From assembly GCA_900544555.1 (NCBI GenBank), contig UQWD01000032.1, positions 1 to 14,947 on the forward strand: DNA of 14,947 nucleotides, written 5' to 3'. Both the position numbers and the translations under genes were made by a program. Source of the stretch: an uncultured Eubacteriales bacterium (lineage in GTDB: Bacteria > Bacillota > Clostridia > Christensenellales > CAG-138). The notes under the pieces were generated by a model. The model made no database searches. It was not told the origin of the DNA and saw nothing but the letters and a program-made list of their open reading frames with translations. Below are positions 6,871 to 13,235 of this stretch, piece after piece (position 1 is the first letter of the stretch; the number at the start of each line of letters is the position of its first letter).

Positions 6871-7848
6871 ATGAAGGAAAACGTCGTATTGGAAGTGCGG
6901 GATTTAAAAAAATATTTTCCCGTAAAGAAGGGTTTCTTCAAACGGGTCGTAGGGCATGTAAAGGCCGTGGACGGCGTAAGCTTTCGCATACATGAGGGAG
7001 AGACGTTCGGCCTTGTCGGAGAATCCGGCTGCGGAAAAACCACGGTGGGCAAGCTCGTGATGCACCTGCATGAAGCGGACTCGGGCGATATCATCCTGTT
7101 CGGGAAAAACATCAGCGGCATGAAGGAACGCGACCTGCGCAAGGAGCGGCGCCATTTTCAAATTATCTTTCAGGATCCCTACGGCTCGCTGGATCCGACC
7201 AAAACCGTAACCAGTATATTAAGCGAACCGCTAATTAAGTATAAGACGCTGCCCAAGAAAATGTTACAGGGCCGCGTTAAGGAGCTGCTCGAGTTGGTCG
7301 GCCTGAACGAGAATGACGCTACGAAATATCCGCACGAGTTCTCCGGCGGCCAGCGCCAGCGCATCGCCGTCGCGCGCGCCATAGCGCTTGAACCAAAGCT
7401 TATTGTCTGCGACGAATCCGTTTCGGCGCTTGATGTGTCCGTACAGGCTCAGGTGCTCAACCTGCTTAAGGAGTTGCAGACCCGGCTTGGGATATCGTAC
7501 CTGTTCATCGCGCATGGTATGGCGGTTGTGAAGCATATTTCGCACCGAATCGGCGTTATGTATCTGGGCCAGCTCGTTGAGGTTGCCGACTCGGAAGAGC
7601 TGTTTAAGCGTCAGCTCCATCCCTATACCGAAACGCTTATTTCATCCATTCCGATCCCGGACCCGGCGTTTTGTTCCGAGCGCATTATCCTTGAGGGCGA
7701 GGTCCCTAGCCCCATCAACCCGCCAAGCGGCTGCCGCTTCCATCCGCGCTGCCCGTACGCGCGCAAAGAATGCAGCGAAAAGACGCCGTTGATGCGGGAG
7801 CTCGCGGCAGGCCATTACGTTGCCTGCCATTTCCCTCGGCCGCATTAA
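6871..7848 (+). CDS. ABC importer ATPase, DppF/OppF type
   Basis: This is the second, 325-residue cytoplasmic ATPase of the importer. Motifs seen: Walker A GESGCGKTT (50-58), Q-loop FQDPYGSLDP with Gln101, signature FSGGQ (157-161), Walker B LIVCDES (177-183), D-loop VSALD, and H-loop LFIAHGMAVV with His215. The C-terminal extension has cysteines at 268, 288, 294, 301 and 319. The H-loop reads His-Gly-Met where this family nearly always has His-Asp-Leu; the catalytic histidine itself is kept. The start at 6871 is chosen because AAGGAG (6857-6862) is 8 bases upstream; the ATG at 6865, which overlaps the previous stop, has only 2 bases of spacing. The stop codon lies in the loop of a strong hairpin. 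Confidence 0.93.
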   Translation: MKENVVLEVRDLKKYFPVKKGFFKRVVGHVKAVDGVSFRIHEGETFGLVGESGCGKTTVGKLVMHLHEADSGDIILFGKNISGMKERDLRKERRHFQIIFQDPYGSLDPTKTVTSILSEPLIKYKTLPKKMLQGRVKELLELVGLNENDATKYPHEFSGGQRQRIAVARAIALEPKLIVCDESVSALDVSVQAQVLNLLKELQTRLGISYLFIAHGMAVVKHISHRIGVMYLGQLVEVADSEELFKRQLHPYTETLISSIPIPDPAFCSERIILEGEVPSPINPPSGCRFHPRCPYARKECSEKTPLMRELAAGHYVACHFPRPH

Positions 7849-7865
7849 AATGCGCGGCGGCCGAG
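7835..7865 (+). repeat. Strong stem-loop between the transport and catabolic genes
   Basis: CTCGGCCGC (7835-7843) and GCGGCCGAG (7857-7865) are perfect 9-base arms. An alternative inner stem CGCAT/ATGCG (7841-7845, 7850-7854) closes on a TAAA loop that contains the stop codon of the second ATPase. A short GTTTT follows at 7871-7875. It could be a leaky terminator or an RNA-processing boundary between importer and enzyme genes. Confidence 0.6.
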
Positions 7866-7906
7866 CGGCGGTTTTAACCTAGATACTTATAAACGGAGGG
7901 TTATGT

Positions 7907-8968
7907 ATGACAAAAATCAACGAAATCACTCGAGAATCATGGATCTTGAGCACATTCCCTGAATGGGGGACGTGGCTGAACGAGGAAATAGAAGAAACTC
8001 AAGTCGAAAAAGGCTCCTTCTCCATGTGGTGGCTCGGCTGTACCGGCATCTGGCTCAAGTCCGAGGGCGACACCAACCTGTGCATCGATCTTTGGTGCGG
8101 AACCGGCAAAAAAACAAAGGCAGTCAGGCGCATCAAGCCGCAGCACCAGATGGCGCGCATGTGCGGGGGGCAAAACCTGCAGCCGAACCTAAGAAACGTC
8201 CCGTGCGTGCTCGATCCGTTCGCCATCCGCAGGATTGACGCGGTGCTCGCCACGCATTACCACAGCGATCATATCGATGTGAACGTTGCCGCGGCCGTCA
8301 TGCAAAACTGCCCTGGCGTGCCGTTCATCGGTCCCGTTCACTGCGTTGAACTGTGGCGCAGCTGGGGCGTCCCTTCGGATCGCCTGATAACCATGAAGCC
8401 CGGCGATACCGTTACCATTGGCGACGTTAAGATAACCGCCGTCGAATCCTTTGACCGCACCGCCCTCATTACCGCGCCGCCGGAGGGCGACATCCGCGGC
8501 GTACTGCCGGACGATATGGGAGAAAAGGCGGTCAATTACGTAATCAGCACGCCGGGCGGCACGCTGTATCACAGCGGGGATTCGCATTATTCAAACCTGT
8601 ACGCAAAGCACGGCAACGAGTTTAACATCGACGTGGCGCTTGGCTCGTATGGCGAGAACCCGCGCGGCGTAACCGATAAAATGACCGCCTCCGATATCCT
8701 TCGTATGGGCGAGGCGCTAAAAGCGAAGGTTATGATCCCGTTCCATCACGATATATGGACGAATTTTCAGGCTAACCCTTACGAGATCGCCATGCTGTAT
8801 GATTTGAAGAAATACAGCCTCCAATATAAGTTTCAGCCGTTTATCTGGCAGGTTGGCGGCAAGTTCACCTTCCCGGCAGACGCGAATAAGCGCGAATACC
8901 ACCATCCAAGGGGGTTTGACGACTGCTTCACCGTGGATACAAACCTTCCCTTCCCAAGCTTTCTGTAA
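7907..8968 (+). CDS. ulaG: L-ascorbate-6-phosphate lactonase (UlaG family)
   Basis: This 353-residue cytoplasmic metallo-beta-lactamase-fold enzyme should open the lactone ring of L-ascorbate 6-phosphate to give 3-keto-L-gulonate 6-phosphate. Its sequence follows enterobacterial UlaG almost from end to end, from ITRESWILSTFPEW at residues 7-20 to PRGFDDCFT near the end, and the length is the same. Metal-site motifs are HYHSDH (117-122, the HxHxDH pattern), YHSGDSHYSN with His222, Asp225 and His227, and IPFHHDIW with His280/281. GGAGGG lies 6 bases upstream of the start. In the known pathway this gene sits near ulaABC, which is absent here; the importer genes occupy that place. Family identity is very secure; whether the substrate is exactly ascorbate phosphate is inferred from that identity. 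Confidence 0.95.
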   Translation: MTKINEITRESWILSTFPEWGTWLNEEIEETQVEKGSFSMWWLGCTGIWLKSEGDTNLCIDLWCGTGKKTKAVRRIKPQHQMARMCGGQNLQPNLRNVPCVLDPFAIRRIDAVLATHYHSDHIDVNVAAAVMQNCPGVPFIGPVHCVELWRSWGVPSDRLITMKPGDTVTIGDVKITAVESFDRTALITAPPEGDIRGVLPDDMGEKAVNYVISTPGGTLYHSGDSHYSNLYAKHGNEFNIDVALGSYGENPRGVTDKMTASDILRMGEALKAKVMIPFHHDIWTNFQANPYEIAMLYDLKKYSLQYKFQPFIWQVGGKFTFPADANKREYHHPRGFDDCFTVDTNLPFPSFL

Positions 8969-8988
8969 AAAAGGCGAGGTGTAATGTT

Positions 8989-10023
8989 ATGGCCGCTCGT
9001 AAAAAGAGAATCGCTCAGCTTACAAAATGCTATTGCGTAGCGCCCTTTCGCGACGCGCGCGGCGAGCATATTCTGGTCGCATCCGAAAAGGATTATCCCT
9101 GCCTGATGTTCGACCTTGCGGGGAATTATGAGGAAACGCTTTGGGAAACGCCGGGGGGCGTGATGAGCATGGCGCAGGCGCCGGGCGTTACGGATTGCCT
9201 GCTGACCACCAAGAAATTCTATTCGCCAAACGATTCAAAGTCCGCGTATATCGCCTCGGTTTTTAGGGAGGACGGCATATGGAAGGAGCATACGCTATGT
9301 GCGCTGCCCCATGCGCACCGTTTCGATATCATCAAGGTTGGCGAAGTGAACTATCTGTTCGCCGCAACGCTTCTCTCCCGGCGCGATGTAAAGGATGACT
9401 GGTCGTACCCCGGGAAGGTATACGCGGGCGTAATCCCGAAGGATCCGCGCAAGGGCGCAATCGAGCTTGAGGCGCTTCACGAAAACCTGCTTAAAAACCA
9501 CGGCTATACCAGCATCGTTGTCGGCGGACAGAAAACGCCCGTCATCGCATCAGAATCCGGCGTTTTCGCCTATCATCCCGAAAAGGGCGCAGGACGGATA
9601 AGCTGGCGCGTTGAAATGCTCGCCTCGGAGCCGGCGAGCGAAGTTCGCTTCATCGATTTTGACGGCGACGGCAAGGATGAAATGGTAGTTCTCACGCCTT
9701 TTCACGGCGATACGCTGCTCGTTTACCGGCAGCGGTGCGGCCGGTGGGAGCGCGCGTTCGAGTACTCGGAAAAGCTCCCGTTCGCCCATGCGCTCTGCCC
9801 CTTGACCGTATCCGGCCGAAACGGCGCCGTCGTAGGGCACCGAGAGGGCGGTATGAAGCTGTTGTTTCTATATTATAAAGACGGCGAGTATTTAACCGAC
9901 TTAATCGACGAAGGCGCCGGGAGCGCGAACGCGTTAGCGTTTGATACAGGCGGAGAACAAATCCTCATTAGCGCGAACCGGCAGACTAACGAAATCGCTC
10001 TTTATTCGTTCGACGGGCAATAA
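8989..10023 (+). CDS. Unrecognised cytoplasmic beta-propeller-like protein
   Basis: I do not recognise this 344-residue protein at family level. It has no signal peptide or membrane segment, so it should be cytoplasmic like its enzyme neighbours. The sequence is a succession of short beta-type stretches with repeated patterns of the form hydrophobic strand, turn, aromatic residue, suggesting a beta-propeller. One blade carries a calcium-loop pattern DFDGDGKDE (Asp223, 225, 227, 230) followed by MVVLTPF, as in FG-GAP/VCBS repeats, which are more usual in exported proteins. Other notable parts are PHAHRFD (107-113) and WSYPGKVYAGVIP (138-150). AGGT lies about 9 bases before the ATG. It sits tightly between ulaG and the kinase (20 and 18 base gaps), so it is probably made with them. 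A lactonase-like, sensor or scaffold role is possible but unproven. Confidence 0.75.
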   Translation: MAARKKRIAQLTKCYCVAPFRDARGEHILVASEKDYPCLMFDLAGNYEETLWETPGGVMSMAQAPGVTDCLLTTKKFYSPNDSKSAYIASVFREDGIWKEHTLCALPHAHRFDIIKVGEVNYLFAATLLSRRDVKDDWSYPGKVYAGVIPKDPRKGAIELEALHENLLKNHGYTSIVVGGQKTPVIASESGVFAYHPEKGAGRISWRVEMLASEPASEVRFIDFDGDGKDEMVVLTPFHGDTLLVYRQRCGRWERAFEYSEKLPFAHALCPLTVSGRNGAVVGHREGGMKLLFLYYKDGEYLTDLIDEGAGSANALAFDTGGEQILISANRQTNEIALYSFDGQ

Positions 10024-10041
10024 AGGACAGGAGGAATTCAA

Positions 10042-11109
10042 ATGCCTAAATATGATTTCATGAGCTTCGGCGAGGCGGATATCCGATTGACCCCTCCCGG
10101 CCACGATCGCTTATGGCAGGCGGACAGCTTTCAGATAGGCATATCCGCCGCGGAGCTCAATTGCTGCGTAAATATATCCAACCTGAGCATGGAGCTGCTC
10201 AAGCCCACGCTTAAAACGGCATATATCACCAAGCTTGTGGACGCTTGGAGCGGGCGGTATATCATGCAGAACGCGCGGGCGAACGGCGTGGATATGTCCA
10301 ACGTCGTCGTGGAGAAATACGACCGCATCGGCCGTACACGCAACGGCATCAATTTTATGGAGGTCGGCATAGGCCCGCGCGCGAGCGCGCAGACCTATGA
10401 TCGCGGCCATACGGCGCTTAGTAAAATCCAGCCTGGCGAAATCGACTGGGAAGCTCTGCTTGATACGCGCTGGTTTCATTCCACCGGCATTGTAACGGCG
10501 CTTGGCGAGCACACGGCGAGCGAAGTACGCGCCGCGCTCATTGCCGCGAAGAAAAACGGCGCGGCGACCAGCTACGACCTCAATTACCGTTCAACGCTCT
10601 GGACTCGCGAGGATGCGCGGCGCGCGGCGAAGGATATTGTACCGCATGTGGACGTATTGTTCGGCAACGAGGAGGATTTTGAAGCGATGCTCGGCGTCCG
10701 GGCGGATGATACCGACGAAACCTTCTCCAGCATCGACCCGGAAAGCTACCGTACGGTGGCGGAAAAGGTGATGCGGATGTATCCCCACCTCAAAGCGGTG
10801 GCTACCTCCCTGCGGGAGGTAAAGAGCGCTTGTTTGAACAACTGGCAGGCCGTATATATGACGAAAAACGGCTTCTTTGTATCGAAAAAATACCGGGATA
10901 TTGAGATAAACGACCGCGTCGGCGGGGGCGACAGCTTTGCGAGCGGCATGATTTACAGCATCCTCTCGGGCTTTAGCGAGCAGGATACCGTGGAGTTCGC
11001 AACCGCATTCTCCGCGCTGTGCCATACGATACGCAACGACTGGAACCTCGTCACGCGCGAGGAGGCGTTCGACCTGATGCGCGGCGGCAGCGCGCGCGTG
11101 AAGCGGTGA
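10042..11109 (+). CDS. PfkB-family sugar kinase, KDG-kinase-like
   Basis: This 355-residue cytoplasmic kinase of the ribokinase/PfkB family uses ATP to phosphorylate a sugar or sugar acid. The C-terminal motif DRVGGGDSFASGM has the catalytic Asp297 and the GGGD variant of the usual GAGD, which is common in 2-keto-3-deoxygluconate kinases. GRTRNGINFMEVGIGPRAS (97-115) and YDRGHTALSKI also fit that group, as does SYDLNYRSTLW (177-187). The N-terminal SFGEADIRLTPPG is a normal family start. AGGAGG ends 7 bases before the ATG. There is no aldolase or uronate gene nearby, so a KDG pathway is not supported by context. In this operon it is the natural candidate to replace the phosphorylation step that the PTS provides in the classical ula pathway. 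Family call firm, substrate unknown. Confidence 0.88.
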   Translation: MPKYDFMSFGEADIRLTPPGHDRLWQADSFQIGISAAELNCCVNISNLSMELLKPTLKTAYITKLVDAWSGRYIMQNARANGVDMSNVVVEKYDRIGRTRNGINFMEVGIGPRASAQTYDRGHTALSKIQPGEIDWEALLDTRWFHSTGIVTALGEHTASEVRAALIAAKKNGAATSYDLNYRSTLWTREDARRAAKDIVPHVDVLFGNEEDFEAMLGVRADDTDETFSSIDPESYRTVAEKVMRMYPHLKAVATSLREVKSACLNNWQAVYMTKNGFFVSKKYRDIEINDRVGGGDSFASGMIYSILSGFSEQDTVEFATAFSALCHTIRNDWNLVTREEAFDLMRGGSARVKR

Positions 11110-11130
11110 TTCGTCGGCGGAGGGATTAAG

Positions 11131-12018
11131 ATGTTAGGAAACCACCTGTTAGGGCTTTATGAAAAGGCGCTCAACCCACAGGATTCCTGGCCGGTCCGCT
11201 TGGGCAAGGCGAAGGCGTTGGGGTTCGATTTCATGGAGCTTTCCATCGACGAGGCGGACAGCCGCCTGGACCGATTGTACTGGCCAAAGGAAAAGCTCCG
11301 CGCGCTCAAGCGCGAATGCGAGCTTGCGGAGCTCCCGCTCATGAGCATGTGCCTTAGCGCGCACCGCCGCTTTCCCTTCGGAAGCAGGGATCTGGGTATC
11401 CGCTCGAAGGCGCACGAAATCATGGAGAGGGCAATCGGAGTGGCGGCTGAACTAGGGATACGAGTAATCCAGCTTGCGGGCTACGACGTTTACTACGAGC
11501 CGTCCACCAAGGAAAGCCGAGAGGCCTTTCTGGACGGCCTGAGCCGGGCGGCGGGGCTGGCGGCTCAGAGGCAGATCATGCTCGGGGTCGAAATCATGGA
11601 TACGGCGTTCTATAATTCCATAACAAAGCATCTGTGGTTTGAGGAGCGGGTCGCGAGCCCCTGGCTGCGCGTGTATCCAGATATCGGCAACCTTACGGCC
11701 TGGGGGAATGACGTGCCCAACGAGCTGGAGCGCGGTATTTCCTCCATCGTGGGCGTGCACTTGAAGGATACGCTTGCCGTAACGCCTGTATACGCGGGCC
11801 GCTTTAAAGGGGTCCCCTTCGGCTCCGGGTGCGTCGATTTTCAAGCCTTTTTCCGCAGGATGGAGATGCTGGGCTATCGCGGCCCGTATCTCATTGAAAT
11901 GTGGTTCGATCCCGCGCATGACGACGCTTGCCGCGCCGCTGAGGCTAAAGCGTTCATTGAGGGTCGGTACAAAATCGCCATGGCGGATTTAGAACAACCG
12001 CGTACAACGCGCACGTGA
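11131..12018 (+). CDS. ulaE: L-xylulose/L-ribulose-5-phosphate 3-epimerase (UlaE family)
   Basis: This 295-residue TIM-barrel enzyme of the xylose-isomerase-like superfamily should convert L-xylulose 5-phosphate to L-ribulose 5-phosphate in the cytoplasm. It follows UlaE/SgbU closely: GLYEKAL (8-14), GFDFMELSIDE (31-41), MCLSAHRRFPFGS (73-85) and IRVIQLAGYDVYYE (110-123). The four metal ligands expected from UlaE are all present: Glu154 in GVEIMD, Asp184 in YPDIGN, His210 in VGVHLKDT and Glu256 in YLIEMW. After HLKDT there is an insertion of about six residues (near 215-222) compared with the enterobacterial form as I recall it. GGAGGG is 6 bases upstream of the start. It is 21 bases from the kinase gene and 11 from the 4-epimerase gene. 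Confidence 0.94.
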   Translation: MLGNHLLGLYEKALNPQDSWPVRLGKAKALGFDFMELSIDEADSRLDRLYWPKEKLRALKRECELAELPLMSMCLSAHRRFPFGSRDLGIRSKAHEIMERAIGVAAELGIRVIQLAGYDVYYEPSTKESREAFLDGLSRAAGLAAQRQIMLGVEIMDTAFYNSITKHLWFEERVASPWLRVYPDIGNLTAWGNDVPNELERGISSIVGVHLKDTLAVTPVYAGRFKGVPFGSGCVDFQAFFRRMEMLGYRGPYLIEMWFDPAHDDACRAAEAKAFIEGRYKIAMADLEQPRTTRT

Positions 12019-12029
12019 GGTGAATTGCT

Positions 12030-12737
12030 ATGCTGGAAGAACTCAAACTTAACGTATTTCACGCGAACCTGGATCTCCCCCGCCATCAACTGGTCATGCT
12101 TACCTGGGGCAACGTCTCCGCGATAGACGGCACGCGGCAGTACATGGTCATAAAGCCCAGCGGGATGGAGTATGGCGAGATGGCGCCGGAGGACATGGTC
12201 GTGGTGGATATGGACGGCCGCGTTGTGGAAGGCCGCCTTCGGCCCTCTTCAGACACGCCGACACATCTTGCGCTTTATAAAAACTTCCCTCAAATTGGGG
12301 GCGTGGTACATACGCATTCCACTTACTCCACGGCTTACGCGCAGGCGGGCATGCCGCTAAATTGCTTCGGCACGACGCACGCGGATTATTTTTACGGCGA
12401 CGTTCCCTGCACCCGCATGCTTACGGACAGCGAAATCAGGGCCGACTATGAATGGGAAACCGGAAAGGTTATCGTGGAAACGTTTCAAAAAGGAAAATAT
12501 GATTACAATGCAACGCCCGCTGTTCTGGTCAACCGCCACGGGCCATTCTGCTGGGGCAAAAACGCCCACAAAGCCGTTGAGAACGCCGTTGTGCTGGAGG
12601 AATGCGCCAGGATGGCCATTTTGTCGCGGTCTTTAAACCCCGGCTCCGCGCCCGCGCCGAACCATCTTATGGACAAGCACTATTTCCGCAAGCACGGCGC
12701 GAACGCCTACTATGGGCAAAAAAAAGAGATGGATTAA
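12030..12737 (+). CDS. ulaF: L-ribulose-5-phosphate 4-epimerase (UlaF/AraD family)
   Basis: This 235-residue class-II-aldolase-fold, metal-dependent enzyme converts L-ribulose 5-phosphate to D-xylulose 5-phosphate, which enters the pentose phosphate pathway. Zinc ligands are His94 and His96 in VVHTHS and His170 in VNRHGPF. The catalytic-type Asp119 lies in TTHADYF, the phosphate-binding residues in LTWGNVS and PSSDTPTH, and the C-terminal Tyr in NAYYGQ. The length and motif order match AraD/UlaF/SgbE, which cannot be separated by motif; the ula name is chosen because ulaG and ulaE are in the same operon and no arabinose isomerase or ribulokinase is nearby. Its ribosome site GAGGTGA overlaps the stop codon of ulaE, 6 bases before the ATG, suggesting translational coupling. 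It is the last gene before the terminator. Confidence 0.95.
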   Translation: MLEELKLNVFHANLDLPRHQLVMLTWGNVSAIDGTRQYMVIKPSGMEYGEMAPEDMVVVDMDGRVVEGRLRPSSDTPTHLALYKNFPQIGGVVHTHSTYSTAYAQAGMPLNCFGTTHADYFYGDVPCTRMLTDSEIRADYEWETGKVIVETFQKGKYDYNATPAVLVNRHGPFCWGKNAHKAVENAVVLEECARMAILSRSLNPGSAPAPNHLMDKHYFRKHGANAYYGQKKEMD

Positions 12738-12774
12738 GCGGTCTGCCTTAGTCGAATACCCGCTTATTCCCTTG

Positions 12775-12832
12775 CGCGCAGCTCCTTCCTATTCATTTAA
12801 ACCGTTTAACCGGCCGGCGTAGGAGCTGGGCG
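12775..12832 (+). repeat. Long-range inverted repeat in the operon 3' region
   Basis: CGCGCAGCTCCT (12775-12786) and AGGAGCTGGGCG (12821-12832) pair at 11 of 12 positions around a 34-base loop. The loop contains the palindrome CCGGCCGG at 12811-12818. No T run follows. It may be an mRNA 3' structure upstream of the true terminator. Confidence 0.4.
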
Positions 12833-12863
12833 AAGCAAAGCGGCGCTTATCGTATAAAAAGCG

Positions 12864-12902
12864 GTTGAAGAAAGCGTTTTTCAACGTTTATTTTTTATTT
12901 TC
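12864..12902 (+). terminator. Intrinsic terminator of the transporter/ula operon
   Basis: GTTGAA-g-AAA (12864-12873) pairs with TTTTTCAAC (12877-12885) around GCG with one bulge. A T-rich tract from 12887 to 12902, with one run of six T, follows. It stands 127 bases after the last gene and points along the operon. The stem is A/T-rich, so efficiency may be moderate. Confidence 0.6.
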
Positions 12903-13085
12903 CATAAACCTATTGTACAGTTTAGCGTACAGCCCGTTTGCACGGATCAGTTCTTCATGTCCGCCCCGCTCGGTAATGCGCCCCCCGTTAAGCACGAGTA
13001 TCTCATCCGCCAGCTCGCGCACGACGTTTAATTTATGGGATATAATTATGCCGCCGATACCGTTTAGGATTCTATTGTTAAAATC
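12888..13085 (-). pseudogene. 3' remnant of an ABC exporter (ATPase C-terminus)
   Basis: Read on the minus strand this gives about 65 residues matching only the last part of an MsbA/LmrA-type exporter ATPase. Visible are the H-loop region IIISHKLNVVREL, then DEILVLNGGRITERGGHEEL, then NGLYAKLYNRF, a typical end, and a natural TAA stop at 12888-12890. Walker A, signature, Walker B and the membrane domain are all missing. The frame meets a stop a few codons further upstream and there is no start codon or ribosome site. The part beyond NRILNG (about 13077 and higher) no longer resembles the family clearly, so the break lies near there. It is a decayed or deleted gene, not a functional protein. 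Confidence 0.8.
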
Positions 13086-13108
13086 AACTTGTATAATATC
13101 GCTTTAAA

Positions 13109-13151
13109 TAAAACTAAACTGTTAACTGGGTTAAATCGAGTAAAACTAAAC
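13109..13151. repeat. 11-base direct repeats upstream of the corC-like promoter
   Basis: TAAAACTAAAC occurs at 13109-13119 and again at 13141-13151, 32 bases apart, about three helical turns. In addition TGGGTT (13127-13132) and AACCCA (13149-13154) form an inverted pair. The second copy ends 15 bases before the -35 box. This layout suits an activator or repressor site, with no evidence of which. Confidence 0.45.
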
Positions 13152-13166
13152 CCAATATAAATACAC

Positions 13167-13195
13167 TGGACGAATCGCGGAAATACTGATATAAT
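13167..13195 (+). promoter_or_regulatory. Extended -10 promoter of the CorC/HlyC-type gene
   Basis: TATAAT at 13190-13195 is a perfect -10 box with TG one base before it (extended -10). TGGACG at 13167-13172 is a weak -35 at 17 bases. The predicted start is near 13202, about 34 bases before the ATG. Confidence 0.75.
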
Positions 13196-13235
13196 ATCCA
13201 TCGAATATATTATCAAAGGAGAGTGGTTTTAGTCA

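Noticed and set aside
8989..10023. The unassigned protein as a replacement UlaD decarboxylase with a TIM barrel
   Set aside because: The sequence is beta-rich throughout, without the alternating helix/strand pattern or the Asp-Lys-Asp type motif of that family; a non-homologous role cannot be excluded but is not supported.
10591..11025. Minus-strand open frame opposite the PfkB kinase
   Set aside because: Shadow of the kinase coding frame; no ribosome site and no recognisable domain.
12865..13107. Plus-strand open frame in the gap after ulaF
   Set aside because: It starts inside the operon terminator and is the complement of the exporter remnant, whose minus-strand translation is the meaningful one.
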